A stretch of DNA of 64,000 bases from Alishewanella jeotgali KCTC 22429. GTDB lineage: Bacteria > Pseudomonadota > Gammaproteobacteria > Enterobacterales > Alteromonadaceae. The notes beneath the pieces are model-generated. The model saw nothing but the letters and a program-made list of their open reading frames with translations. It was not told the DNA's origin and searched no databases. The position numbers and the translations under genes are program-made. Each line of letters opens with the position of its first letter. Positions within the stretch are counted from its first letter, which is position 1. Below, piece by piece: positions 8,238 to 16,480 of this stretch. The stretch lies in NCBI RefSeq assembly GCF_000245735.1, contig NZ_AHTH01000004.1, positions 1-64,000 of the forward strand, in the 5' to 3' direction.

Positions 8238-8268
8238 AGTTAGGCTCTGCACTGCCCTTGCAGCTTAG
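8197..8268 (+). pseudogene. Truncated duplicate of the yaeQ 5' end
   Basis: ATG at 8197 opens a frame encoding MALKATVYKVQLQ, identical to the first 13 residues of intact yaeQ at 10460. It then runs into unrelated sequence and stops at 8266-8268 after 23 residues. The base differences from the intact copy are synonymous (Tyr TAT/TAC and Gln CAA/CAG; the next Ile codon is ATA versus ATT). That pattern suggests this fragment descends from a functional yaeQ allele rather than from a decayed copy. Confidence 0.85.
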
Positions 8269-8389
8269 TAAAAACCTCTGCTACAGCAGCTGCTAAGTCG
8301 GGTATCTTAAGTGCAGGTTATTAGCCCTGAGATTGCGCCGTAAAAGAAAGTAACCAAGGGGCCGGCTTACTCGGCATCAGCTACGCTAA
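8238..8389. other. Left end of the inserted segment, no gene seen
   Basis: About 150 bases between the broken yaeQ copy and the lipoprotein gene. I see no coding frame, tRNA or transposase remnant. The 13-mer GGCTCTGCACTGC at about 8243 also occurs at about 7173 upstream of the SOD gene. Confidence 0.4.
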
Positions 8390-9289
8390 TTATAATGCTA
8401 TACGACCAAGGCTAGCCCCGCCCAGTAGGCTTGCTTCACTGGTTAGCAGCAGATCACCCTGATGCCACAGAATGGCCTCCCATTGCCGCGTGGGTCGAAT
8501 ACTATGATACTGTCCCAATTCCCATTGTGGCGTATTATTAACAATAGGAAGCTGCCAAATAAAAGCAGCCACATTCAAAAACCCTAATCGATAGCCGACT
8601 AACGCCAGGCGTTCGGTGTCAGGGTCAAAATCGGCGCCAGTGATTAAACCATTTGTAAAAAACCGCTCACTACTGACCACTTCCTGAACTGCTGTGGTTT
8701 TATCTAGCCGGTATAACCGGGTATGACGATCTTGCAAGTTTTTAGTAAACAGCCACAGTTCATCACCCACCACCGTCAGCGCTTCGCAATCATCGTTATG
8801 GGCATGCGGACGGGTTGAGGGCTCGGTATCTGCCAGCCGAAACATGATTCTTTTCGCAACCACTTCGGCGCCGTCCTCAGCCTGTTCCAAATCTTGCCAG
8901 GCTACTTTATAAATTTGCATCCAGCTGCGATCACCGATATTGTTACCGCAATCAGCGATATACAACCAGTCGCTATCCTGTGCCAATGCTTCCCAATCGT
9001 AATTTGCCGCATTTTTAATATGCACCCGTCGGCTAATCGCATCGCCAGCCTCGGATAACTGATACAAGGTAGCGGCATGGCCGCTGTCGTTATGTGTCCA
9101 TAACCTACCATCACGCATTGCCAGGCCCGATGATTCATCAACCTCAGTTGGTAACGTAGCTAATAAGGTCACATTTAAAGCACTGGATTCGGCTAACGGA
9201 TAATGAGGGCTGGCAGGCGATAACGAACAACTGGTGAGTAAAAACACAGCATAGATCAAAACAAAACTAATCCGTTTACAACCAGCCAT
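8390..9289 (-). CDS. Putative beta-propeller lipoprotein
   Basis: A 299-residue protein with a lipoprotein signal peptide: hydrophobic stretch about 7-18 and lipobox LTSC (Cys about 21). It is probably anchored in the outer membrane facing the periplasm. The mature part has repeated blade-like units: GLAMRDGRLWTHNDSG, DWLYIADCGNN, DCEALTVVGDELWLFTKN, ADFDPDTERLALVGYR and AILWHQGDLLLTSE. These are typical of a six- or seven-bladed propeller distantly like SMP-30 or esterase-like phytase proteins. I do not recognise a specific family and see no catalytic set. It lies within the segment bounded by the yaeQ repeats, in the same orientation as the MNT-HEPN pair. Confidence 0.7.
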   Translation of the reverse strand: MAGCKRISFVLIYAVFLLTSCSLSPASPHYPLAESSALNVTLLATLPTEVDESSGLAMRDGRLWTHNDSGHAATLYQLSEAGDAISRRVHIKNAANYDWEALAQDSDWLYIADCGNNIGDRSWMQIYKVAWQDLEQAEDGAEVVAKRIMFRLADTEPSTRPHAHNDDCEALTVVGDELWLFTKNLQDRHTRLYRLDKTTAVQEVVSSERFFTNGLITGADFDPDTERLALVGYRLGFLNVAAFIWQLPIVNNTPQWELGQYHSIRPTRQWEAILWHQGDLLLTSEASLLGGASLGRIAL

Positions 9290-9322
9290 AATCAGCGCTT
9301 GCCTCCTTAACCAATGCGGGAA

Positions 9323-9424
9323 CTAACAAAGAAACCGAACAACGCCGAAGGTTACACCGCCAACGAAAATTACACCACCACCCAACACCACAACAAAAAA
9401 TACCACCGCTTCCGACTCCGGCAT
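9323..9424 (-). CDS. Possible 33-residue hydrophobic peptide
   Basis: A short frame from ATG 9424 to TAG 9323. Residues 1-6 are MPESEA; the rest is Val/Gly/Phe-rich and could form one membrane helix. It follows the HEPN gene on the same strand and precedes the lipoprotein gene. There is no recognisable ribosome-binding site, and the GTGGTG-like low-complexity DNA could produce such a frame by chance. Reported as tentative. Confidence 0.25.
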   Translation of the reverse strand: MPESEAVVFFVVVLGGGVIFVGGVTFGVVRFLC

Positions 9425-9485
9425 GATTACGTACCAGAGTCAGGCCTTCGATGCTGAATTTAGCTGAAATTTTATGGCTTTGCGG

Positions 9486-9980
9486 TTAAAAGGAATTACT
9501 AGGAAGCAGATTGCGTTGTTCCAGCGCCGAAATCAATTGCATCGCAAAATTTTCTAACAACGGCGTAAAGTTAGCTGCGCTATTAAGTGCATCAGCCAAT
9601 AGCTGCAAGTCTTCTATATATTCATGCACCATTTTGTTTCGCAGTTGCCGGGCCAATAACCAATTTTCAGCAGATTCTAACCAACCAAAACGCTCCGCCT
9701 TGTTTAGATTATCCAAGACCGGGCCCTTGTGCTCACCCAATGCAGCCAAGGTAGCCGGCAACAACTTATCGCCAAGGTTGTCTTGTAACCTGGCAAAACG
9801 GCTGGCAAAAGCATCAAGTTGTTCGGAAAACGCTGGATCAGTATCCAGTTGCTGCAAACGCTCGGGTGTGAGTGGCGCATTAAATAAGCGTTGCAAGGTT
9901 ACTGTGAGTTGTTTCCGCTCCTTGTCGATAACACGAATTAGAAAAGCCAGCCGCAACTGTTCATCAGATAGTGTGGTCAT
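9486..9980 (-). CDS. HEPN-domain protein, putative HepT-like RNase toxin
   Basis: A 164-residue, largely helical protein. Near residues 113-120 it has RNKMVHEY, which fits the RX4HXY signature of HEPN ribonucleases of the HepT type. It overlaps the upstream MNT nucleotidyltransferase gene by 4 bases, the usual arrangement for a two-gene toxin-antitoxin operon. In the studied Shewanella HepT-MntA pair, the nucleotidyltransferase AMPylates the Tyr of this motif and silences the toxin; here the Tyr is present, so the same control is plausible. The N-terminal half is Leu/Gln-rich. Activity is inferred from motif and context. Confidence 0.75.
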   Translation of the reverse strand: MTTLSDEQLRLAFLIRVIDKERKQLTVTLQRLFNAPLTPERLQQLDTDPAFSEQLDAFASRFARLQDNLGDKLLPATLAALGEHKGPVLDNLNKAERFGWLESAENWLLARQLRNKMVHEYIEDLQLLADALNSAANFTPLLENFAMQLISALEQRNLLPSNSF

Positions 9981-10273
9981 AGCGGTATACCCTTTGCCGC
10001 AATCTGGTGAATTGCTGAGCGTTGCAAATTTGGCGCTTGTAATAACACATCAATTTTTTGTATGCCGATACGCTGTATTATTTTAGCTTCCAGGCGGGCA
10101 GCAACTAAAGCGGGCTGACTGATTTCATTAGTGCTGCTTACCAGTAAGTCAATATCCCCGCCCCGGACGTCATCGCGTTGCCGCGAACCAAATAACGTCA
10201 CTGTCGCCTGACTGCCAAGCTCTGCAGATACCACGGCTTTAATTTGCATAATTTGTTGTTCAGTCAAACGCAT
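9977..10273 (-). CDS. MNT-type nucleotidyltransferase, putative antitoxin
   Basis: A 98-residue minimal nucleotidyltransferase. The active site reads FGSRQRDDVRGGDIDLLV: a GS motif nine residues before DID, one shorter than the GSX10DXD of many MntA proteins but of a form I recall in the RGGDIDL subgroup. A third acidic residue is likely in KIDVLL. It precedes and overlaps the HEPN gene, so it is probably the antitoxin that AMPylates the partner. Both genes lie in the segment bounded by the duplicated yaeQ 5' end. Confidence 0.78.
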   Translation of the reverse strand: MRLTEQQIMQIKAVVSAELGSQATVTLFGSRQRDDVRGGDIDLLVSSTNEISQPALVAARLEAKIIQRIGIQKIDVLLQAPNLQRSAIHQIAAKGIPL

Positions 10274-10393
10274 AGTGCCCCACTCCCAGAGGTTTTAGTA
10301 TATACCAAAGCGAAGGAGGAACAACCATTTGGGGCAGATTACATAACAACTCCCCAAAGCGCCTCAGGTTGAATGACTAAAGCACGACTGCAC

Positions 10394-10500
10394 GCATTGC
10401 CAAAGGCCGCCGTGCTTTGTACACTGCGGCCTTTTCGTATCTGACTAAAAGAGCATCTGATGGCACTTAAAGCCACTGTTTACAAAGTCCAGCTGCAAAT
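10394..10500 (+). repeat. Direct repeat, copy 2 (leader and 5' end of intact yaeQ)
   Basis: A 107-base match to 8130-8237. It starts in the yaeQ leader at GCATTGCC and ends 41 bases into yaeQ. The two copies bracket 8238-10393, which is 2156 bases carrying the lipoprotein and MNT-HEPN genes. Confidence 0.93.
10402..10435 (+). terminator. Duplicate of the SOD terminator in front of yaeQ
   Basis: Arms AAAGGCCGC (10402-10410) and GCGGCCTTT (10426-10434) with a T run. It is the same hairpin as at 8138, now 25 bases upstream of the yaeQ start. No plus-strand gene precedes it, so it is a by-product of the duplication. It would insulate yaeQ from read-through, and the yaeQ promoter must then lie within or after it. 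Confidence 0.65.
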
Positions 10501-11011
10501 TGCTGATATGGATCGGCATTATTATGCAGACCACAGCCTGACGCTGGCACAGCACCCGTCGGAAAATAACGAGCGGATGATGGTGCGCTTACTGGCTTTT
10601 GCACTGAATGCCAGTAACACCCTGCAATTTACCAAGGGGCTAAGCAGTGAAAGCGACGAGGCAGAGCTATGGGATCTGGCGCTGGATGGTACCGTTAACC
10701 TATGGGTCGAATTTGGTCAGGCCGATGAAAAATGGCTGAAAAAGGCCTGTAGCCGGGCAAAACAGGTGCACTTATATTGCTATGGTGGCCGGGTGGTACC
10801 GATTTGGTGGCAGGCGAATCAAAGTGCGCTAAGCCGCTATCAGCAACTATCAATTTGGGACATTTCGGAGCAAAGTGTGCAGCAGATGGCCACGTTGGTA
10901 CAGCGCAGTATGAACCTGCAATGTAATATCAGCGAAGGCCAAATCTGGCTATCAGATGACAGCCAGAGTGTGCTGATTGAGCCCGTGCTGTTAAAAGCCG
11001 CCAGCCGCTAA
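10460..11011 (+). CDS. yaeQ: YaeQ family protein
   Basis: A 183-residue YaeQ protein. The start MALKATVYKVQLQIADMDRHYY and the HPSENNERMMVRLLAFAL segment match E. coli YaeQ, as do the acidic LWVEFGQADEKWLKKACSRA stretch and the C-terminal IWLSDD. YaeQ proteins have a restriction-endonuclease-like fold with conserved acidic residues; their biochemical role is not settled. An AAAGAG ribosome-binding site precedes the ATG. The gene sits between two unrelated MNT-HEPN modules, and its 5' end is duplicated 2.26 kb upstream. Confidence 0.93.
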   Translation: MALKATVYKVQLQIADMDRHYYADHSLTLAQHPSENNERMMVRLLAFALNASNTLQFTKGLSSESDEAELWDLALDGTVNLWVEFGQADEKWLKKACSRAKQVHLYCYGGRVVPIWWQANQSALSRYQQLSIWDISEQSVQQMATLVQRSMNLQCNISEGQIWLSDDSQSVLIEPVLLKAASR

Positions 11012-11111
11012 GCCCGGTATTTTTCCTGAATATGCAACTGTGAGCTAACTGGCGATAACCCTGTTATTCTGATACGCTCTTGTTATATCAAAACTTATTT
11101 TATTCAGACTG

Positions 11112-11510
11112 ATGACTAACTCTGAGCCGACAATATCTCGAATTACGCAGCTCGCAAAACAAAACGCGGATATTGGGGCTATCTGGTTATATGGCTCAAG
11201 AGTACAAGGACGAGCCAGGCCAGACAGTGATTATGATCTCGCTGTTGCTTTTAATGATTTCGCACTCGATAACTTAGCGCGCTACAATCGTCCCCACTGT
11301 CTGGCACTTGATTGGGCCGCAGAGCTCGCCCTGTCTGAAGCCAAAATATCTATCGTCGATATCAACCAGGCGCCGATTTATCTGGCGTATCAGATTATTG
11401 ATACCGGACAACTGATATATAGCGATGGTAGTGCAAGAGCATGGCAAGAAATAACGCGGATTAATAGCTTATTTGAGTATCAACAAAGAGAAGCAAGTCA
11501 TGAGGTTTGA
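11112..11510 (+). CDS. MNT-type nucleotidyltransferase, putative MntA-like antitoxin
   Basis: A 132-residue protein with a canonical GSX10DXD active site (GSRVQGRARPDSDYD) and a third acidic position in KISIVDINQ. This is the MntA class, which AMPylates a tyrosine on its HEPN partner. It overlaps the downstream HEPN gene by 11 bases. The sequence differs clearly from the minus-strand MNT at 9977, so this is a separate module rather than a copy. Confidence 0.85.
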   Translation: MTNSEPTISRITQLAKQNADIGAIWLYGSRVQGRARPDSDYDLAVAFNDFALDNLARYNRPHCLALDWAAELALSEAKISIVDINQAPIYLAYQIIDTGQLIYSDGSARAWQEITRINSLFEYQQREASHEV

Positions 11511-11931
11511 AGATGCCGGCTTAAAGCTTTATTTAACTGAAGCCGCCAAACATAAACAAGACTACTGCCAACAATTAGATGAATTGCGTGCAGACTTAGC
11601 CCTGGGGGAACTACGCCGGCGTGACTACCTGGCTATAGAACGTTTATTACAACTGCTAACAGAATTGAGTATTGGCCTGGCCAAGCATTGTTTAAAAAGA
11701 TATCAGCAACACAGCTCTGTCGACGCCTATCAAACTTTCTCACAGCTACATCAGCACGGCATGATTACGGCTGACGAGTTGTCAGAATGGCGCCAGATTA
11801 TTGGTATGCGAAACGGGTTAGTACACGATTACTTAAATATTGATGTCAACATTGTGCGTTTGATTGTGGCGCAAGGGCGTTATCACACCCTTGCAGACTT
11901 TTGTGACAAAGCAATCCTATTTTTACGATAA
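11500..11931 (+). CDS. HepT-like HEPN RNase toxin
   Basis: A 143-residue helical protein of the HepT (DUF86-like) family. RNGLVHDY near residue 112 is the RX4HXY catalytic and AMPylation motif, preceded by the typical WRQIIGM helix. I chose ATG 11500 because AAAGAGAAG lies just upstream; a TTG start at 11473 would add nine residues. The start lies inside the 3' end of the MNT gene, which favours coupled synthesis with antitoxin first. Likely an RNase whose activity is blocked by the upstream MNT; target unknown. Confidence 0.85.
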   Translation: MRFEDAGLKLYLTEAAKHKQDYCQQLDELRADLALGELRRRDYLAIERLLQLLTELSIGLAKHCLKRYQQHSSVDAYQTFSQLHQHGMITADELSEWRQIIGMRNGLVHDYLNIDVNIVRLIVAQGRYHTLADFCDKAILFLR

Positions 11932-11973
11932 TGCTATTGTTAACGTATACACCGAATATCGTTATCTTCTGAC

Positions 11974-12549
11974 TCAGGCCAGCCGCGGATCAGAGACTGC
12001 GGCGCCGGCCTTTTGCTGATTGGCAGCATGAAACGCTAGTAAGGCCGGATAATCTTCCAGATCCAACAATTCGCGGAATATCACCCAGTCCAGTAAGCAA
12101 TACAGTGCCATCGCCGGATACTGCCAGTTGGCAAATTCCTGATTAGCGGCCTGCTGCTCCAGCACAAACATTGAGGCGGCAATCCGCTCTTTTTGCGCAT
12201 TAAAGAACAGCCGATCTTCATTGGTATTCAGGCCGCTGCGGGTACATAAAAATAGCGAGACCAGCGAATCATTGACTGCATTAATCAACGTGAGTTGATT
12301 TTCCTGATACCAACTTAATGCTGCCAGGCCCATTTTCGCCGCCAGATAGCGGTAGATCACATTAGAATCGAAGATAATCTCGTCGTTATCCTGCAACATC
12401 GGGATTTTTAACGTTGGGTTCAGCGCTAATAACTTCTGCCGATCCGCCTCGGCAAAAATATTCATATTGATAAACTGATGTGGTGTTTCAGCCAGCAGCA
12501 GCCGGATCCGTCTTACATAGGGTGAAGTCTGTGAACCGTATAGTTGCAT
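11974..12549 (-). CDS. Glutathione S-transferase-like protein
   Basis: A 191-residue GST. The N-terminal thioredoxin-fold half (about 1-75) starts MQLYGSQTSPYVRR, with the cis-Pro region KIPML and a DSNVIYRYL segment that would contact the glutathione glutamyl group. The C-terminal half is helical. The active-site region SQTSPYV has Ser/Thr rather than Cys and resembles E. coli YibF-type GSTs. The physiological substrate cannot be read. It is convergent with the HepT gene and marks the right edge of the variable locus. Confidence 0.82.
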   Translation of the reverse strand: MQLYGSQTSPYVRRIRLLLAETPHQFINMNIFAEADRQKLLALNPTLKIPMLQDNDEIIFDSNVIYRYLAAKMGLAALSWYQENQLTLINAVNDSLVSLFLCTRSGLNTNEDRLFFNAQKERIAASMFVLEQQAANQEFANWQYPAMALYCLLDWVIFRELLDLEDYPALLAFHAANQQKAGAAVSDPRLA

Positions 12550-12641
12550 TGCTATCGCTCCCGGTTGGTCAAATCATTGTCAGAAAATCGAATAATGCTA
12601 CGCCAAACGGCGTTAAATATCGAAAATAGCTGCCAGCGGCA

Positions 12642-12736
12642 TTGCCAAGCTATGCAGCTTTATTGCATAATCATACCGCTTCATTTTGCTTTATATAAGC
12701 TTGCTGCCCACGTTTTTGCGTGGGCTTTTTCTTTTT
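12642..12736 (+). ncRNA. Candidate small RNA (promoter plus orphan terminator)
   Basis: A plausible -35 TTGCCA (12642-12647) and -10 CATAAT (12666-12671), 18 bases apart, precede a strong hairpin. Its arms GCCCACG and CGTGGGC (12706-12725) enclose a 6-base loop, followed by TTTTTCTTTTT. No plus-strand gene lies upstream of the terminator, and both flanking genes are minus-strand. A transcript of roughly 55-60 bases is implied. This is inference from signals only; I recognise no known RNA family. Confidence 0.3.
12706..12736 (+). terminator. Orphan rho-independent terminator
   Basis: Seven G/C-rich base pairs, GCCCACG with CGTGGGC, are followed by an 11-base T-rich tract on the plus strand only. 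The minus strand lacks a matching T tract, so it does not serve dcd. Confidence 0.75.
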
Positions 12737-12750
12737 AGCGCGCTCTATTG

Positions 12751-13347
12751 TTACAACGCTGTCTTATCATCCTGACTAATACGGCTGGCGACTGCCCCGC
12801 TCTGCTCTTTATATTTGGCATCGCTGCGCTTGTTATAAGGCTTATCCGCCGGTCCCGTCATCAGTTCAAAATTCAGGGCGCCAATTTTCATATTGGGCCT
12901 TAGCGCCAGCGGCAACTTACCACTGTTAAAAAACTCCAGTACGATATTACCCGACCAGCCCGGATCAATGCGATGCGCGGTCACATGCACCATTAAGCCT
13001 AAACGGGCTAAAGAAGAGCGCCCGTCCAGCCAGCCGACGATATCTGCCGGCAGCGTTACCGACTCCAGCGTAATACCCAGCGCCAGCTCAGCCGGGTGCA
13101 AAATAAAGACACCATCGTCCTCCAGTACAATTTCATCACTCATTACGGCATTTAAGGCAGCATCGACTTCAGCACGGGGGCCACTTAAATCGATAAAGGG
13201 CGCGGTATGCGCCTGAAATACCCGAAATTTATGGCCAAGCCGAATATCAACACTAACGCCACTAATCATTTCGGCATCGGGTGCCGGACTGATGCGGATT
13301 TTTCCCTCGGCCAGGTAGGCGGCTATATCGCGGTCACATAATCTCAT
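12751..13347 (-). CDS. dcd: dCTP deaminase
   Basis: Deaminates dCTP to dUTP, feeding dTMP synthesis. 198 residues, about the usual length. The core [20 protein letters not shown] and the catalytic Glu in NIVLEFFN (E138) are intact, as is the C-terminal [14 protein letters not shown] segment that closes over the nucleotide. It starts 2 bases after the mrp stop, so it is probably co-transcribed with mrp. Confidence 0.97.
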   Translation of the reverse strand: MRLCDRDIAAYLAEGKIRISPAPDAEMISGVSVDIRLGHKFRVFQAHTAPFIDLSGPRAEVDAALNAVMSDEIVLEDDGVFILHPAELALGITLESVTLPADIVGWLDGRSSLARLGLMVHVTAHRIDPGWSGNIVLEFFNSGKLPLALRPNMKIGALNFELMTGPADKPYNKRSDAKYKEQSGAVASRISQDDKTAL

Positions 13348-13349
13348 TA

Positions 13350-14255
13350 CTAATCATCCGTTATAACAATTTCCACGCTCTGGCTGCTGGCACCGGTAAG
13401 TTGCCACAGCAAGGCACGACTAATTTGTTGATAATACTCCAGCAAGCTGGCATCTCCGGCCGTTAAGGCAGTACCACTATCGGCCTGTTCCCGCAGCGCA
13501 GCTTGCAGCGGTAACTGGCCTAGTACCGGCACCTGATAGCGCTCGGCCAGTTTTACCCCCCCTTCGCTGCCAAATACATCATCGCTGGCGCCGCAGCTGG
13601 GGCAGATATAAAAACTCATATTCTCAATCAGGCCCAGAAGAGGGATTTTCACCTGTTGAAACATGGTAATCGCCTTGCGGGCATCGGCCAGCGCCAGATC
13701 CTGAGGTGTAGTCACCACCACAGCGCCCGTTACCGGCAGCTTTTGCGAAATGGTGAGCTGAATATCACCGGTGCCGGGCGGCATATCCACCAGCAGGATA
13801 TCCAGCTCAGGCCACAGGGTTTCATTCAGTAACTGCAATAACGCCTGGCTGGCCATCGGGCCGCGCCAGACTGACGCCTGCTCCGGATCAACCAAAAAGC
13901 CGATCGACTGTAAACAGACACCATGCGCCTGTAGCGGATGCATTAATTTATTATCCGGGGACGTGACTTTCTCACCGGTTAAACCAAATAGCGTGGGTAC
14001 CGAAGGCCCATAAATATCGGCATCTAACAGGCCGGTGCGCACACCCATTGCTGCCAGTGCCATCGCCAGGTTAGCGGAGGTGGTAGATTTGCCGACCCCG
14101 CCCTTACCCGATGCCACCATTACTATGGTTTTAATCGACTTAAAAGCACCGGGTCTGGCTCTTAAGGCTTCAATAACGCCGCTTAGCTCATTCGCGCCCG
14201 GCTCGGGCTCGCCTGCTGCCTGAGTTTTCTTTTTTAGCCAGTTAAACATGGTCAC
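13350..14255 (-). CDS. apbC: Mrp/ApbC-type iron-sulfur carrier ATPase
   Basis: P-loop ATPase of the Mrp/Nbp35 family that carries and delivers [4Fe-4S] clusters as a homodimer. A deviant Walker [10 protein letters not shown], lies at about 50-58. The Switch/Walker B segment is [13 protein letters not shown], and the cluster-binding CPSC is at about 218-221. At 301 residues it is shorter than E. coli Mrp and lacks a full N-terminal MIP18/DUF59 domain. Divergent from metG, with about 140 bases of shared upstream region, as in many gammaproteobacteria. Confidence 0.93.
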   Translation of the reverse strand: MTMFNWLKKKTQAAGEPEPGANELSGVIEALRARPGAFKSIKTIVMVASGKGGVGKSTTSANLAMALAAMGVRTGLLDADIYGPSVPTLFGLTGEKVTSPDNKLMHPLQAHGVCLQSIGFLVDPEQASVWRGPMASQALLQLLNETLWPELDILLVDMPPGTGDIQLTISQKLPVTGAVVVTTPQDLALADARKAITMFQQVKIPLLGLIENMSFYICPSCGASDDVFGSEGGVKLAERYQVPVLGQLPLQAALREQADSGTALTAGDASLLEYYQQISRALLWQLTGASSQSVEIVITDD

Positions 14256-14398
14256 TCCGTTAAAAGGCTTTTTTGTAGACTAATCGCTTTTGTTGACAAA
14301 TCGTTGGGAAACGCCGCTTGTGCGGATGCGATTTAATGCCGGTTATAGTATCATTAGTTCATATCTTTTCAGTTATTTATTCTCAAGAGCAATCGTCA

Positions 14399-16459
14399 AT
14401 GTCGAGCCGGAAAATTCTGATCACCAGTGCGTTACCCTATGCCAATGGCCCTATTCACCTCGGACACCTGCTGGAATATATCCAAACTGACATCTGGTCA
14501 CGGTTTCAGAAAGCCCGCGGTCACCAGTGTTACTACGTCTGTGCTGATGATGCGCACGGCACCCCTATTATGCTAAAAGCGCAGCAACAAGGCATCACGC
14601 CGGAGCAGATGATTGCGCAAACCAAAATAGAGCATATGGCTGATTTTGCCGGCTTTGGTATCGCCTTTGACCATTATCACTCCACGCACAGTGACGAAAA
14701 CCGGTACTTTGCCAACCTGATTTACCAGCGTTTAAATGATGGCGGCTATATCAAGCGCGATACCATCAGCCAGCTGTATGATCCGCAAAAAGAAATGTTC
14801 TTACCGGATCGCTTTGTTAAAGGCGATTGCCCGAAATGCGGCGCGTTAGACCAAAATGGTGATAGCTGCGATGTCTGCGGTGCCACCTACAGCCCCACCG
14901 AAGTAAAGAACCCGCGCTCGGTCGTATCCGGCGCCACGCCAATTCTAAAAGACAGTGAACACTACTTCTTTGATTTACCGGCTTTTGCCCAGATGCTGCA
15001 GGACTGGACCCGTAGCGGTGCCTTGCAGGATGAAATGGCTAACAAACTGCAGGAATGGTTTAAAGATGGCCTGCAGCGCTGGGACATCAGCCGCGATGCG
15101 CCTTATTTTGGCTTTGAAATTCCGGGCGCACCAGGTAAGTTCTTTTATGTGTGGCTGGATGCACCTATTGGCTATCTGGCCAGCTTTAAACACCTGTGTG
15201 AAACAGCCGGTATCGATTTTGACAGCTACTGGGCACCGGATTCTGACGCCGAGGTCTATCATTTTATCGGTAAAGATATTATCTACTTCCATAGTCTGTT
15301 CTGGCCGGCGATGCTGCACGGCGCGGGTTTCCGCAAACCTAATGCCATCTTTGCCCATGGTTTTGTCACGGTAAATGGCGCCAAGATGTCCAAGTCACGT
15401 GGTACCTTTATCAAGGCCCGTACCTATCTGGATAATCTGGATCCGGAATATCTGCGCTATTACTTCGCCTCTAAGCTAACCAGCGGCATTACCGATCTGG
15501 ATTTAAATCTGGAAGACTTTACCCAGAAGGTTAACGCCGATCTGGTAGGTAAAGTGGTGAATATCGCCAGTCGCTGCGCCGGTTTTATCAGTAAGCGCTT
15601 TGACGGCACGCTTTCTGCCAATCTGAGTGAACCGGAGCTGTTCGCCGACTTTATTAACACTGGGGACAGCATTGCGCAAAGCTATGAGCAGCGGGAATTT
15701 GCCAGGGCCATCCGCGATATTATGGCGCTGGCCGATAAAGCCAATCAGTATATCGATGCTAAGGCGCCCTGGGTGCTGGTAAAAGATGACAGCAAGCAGC
15801 AGGAGGCGCATGAGGTGTGCTCAATGGGCCTGAACCTGTTCCGCGTGTTAATGCATTATTTAAAGCCGGTGCTGCCGAGAATGGCCAGCGACAGCGAAGC
15901 CTTTTTAAATACCGAACTGCTGTGGGCCAATTACCGCGAGCCGCTGTTAAACCATGCTATTAACCCCTTTAAAGCGCTGATGCAGCGCGTCGATCCGCTA
16001 AAAGTGCAAGCCATGGTTGATGCTTCAAAAGAGAACTTACAACCTACTGCTGAGCCGGTTGCAGTCGCTAAAGCTGAAACAGCTAAGGCTGAGGTTAAAG
16101 TTGTTAGCGGCGAACGGGAGCCGATTAGCGAGACCATCAGCATTGATGACTTTGCCAAGATTGACTTGCGGGTCGCGACCATTATCGATGCCAAGCCGGT
16201 GGAAGGCGCCGACAAACTGGTCCAACTGCAACTGGATATTGGCGGCGGCGAAACCCGACAGGTGTTTGCCGGTATTAAAGCCGCTTACACGCCAGAGAGT
16301 CTGGTTGGCCGGCAAACGGTGATGGTGGCTAACCTGGCTCCGCGCAAAATGCGTTTTGGTTTATCCGAAGGCATGGTACTGGCCGCAGGCCCGGGCGGTA
16401 GCGATATCTTCCTGCTGACACCGGATCAGGGTGCCAGCGCAGGTATGCGCGTTAAGTAA
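14399..16459 (+). CDS. metG: Methionyl-tRNA synthetase
   Basis: Class I aminoacyl-tRNA synthetase, 686 residues from ATG 14399 ([18 protein letters not shown]); an upstream in-frame start would add 27 unconserved residues. HLGH at 20-23 and KMSKS at 329-333 are the ATP-binding signatures. A zinc knuckle with CPKCG and CDVCG is present. The C-terminal 110 residues form the EMAP-type tRNA-binding domain (IDLRVATII to [14 protein letters not shown]) that dimerises the enzyme. It is followed 21 bases later by an MFS gene, with an AGGAG site between. Confidence 0.97.
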   Translation: MSSRKILITSALPYANGPIHLGHLLEYIQTDIWSRFQKARGHQCYYVCADDAHGTPIMLKAQQQGITPEQMIAQTKIEHMADFAGFGIAFDHYHSTHSDENRYFANLIYQRLNDGGYIKRDTISQLYDPQKEMFLPDRFVKGDCPKCGALDQNGDSCDVCGATYSPTEVKNPRSVVSGATPILKDSEHYFFDLPAFAQMLQDWTRSGALQDEMANKLQEWFKDGLQRWDISRDAPYFGFEIPGAPGKFFYVWLDAPIGYLASFKHLCETAGIDFDSYWAPDSDAEVYHFIGKDIIYFHSLFWPAMLHGAGFRKPNAIFAHGFVTVNGAKMSKSRGTFIKARTYLDNLDPEYLRYYFASKLTSGITDLDLNLEDFTQKVNADLVGKVVNIASRCAGFISKRFDGTLSANLSEPELFADFINTGDSIAQSYEQREFARAIRDIMALADKANQYIDAKAPWVLVKDDSKQQEAHEVCSMGLNLFRVLMHYLKPVLPRMASDSEAFLNTELLWANYREPLLNHAINPFKALMQRVDPLKVQAMVDASKENLQPTAEPVAVAKAETAKAEVKVVSGEREPISETISIDDFAKIDLRVATIIDAKPVEGADKLVQLQLDIGGGETRQVFAGIKAAYTPESLVGRQTVMVANLAPRKMRFGLSEGMVLAAGPGGSDIFLLTPDQGASAGMRVK

Positions 16460-16480
16460 AGTCGTTTACAGGAGCTTAGG

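Noticed and set aside
9511-10086. 191-residue plus-strand frame opposite the HEPN/MNT genes
   Set aside because: Antisense to two well-supported overlapping genes with active-site motifs; Ser/Cys-rich shadow composition.
12544-12738. 64-residue plus-strand frame between GST and dcd
   Set aside because: It lacks a good ribosome-binding site, runs through the terminator hairpin and shows no family resemblance.
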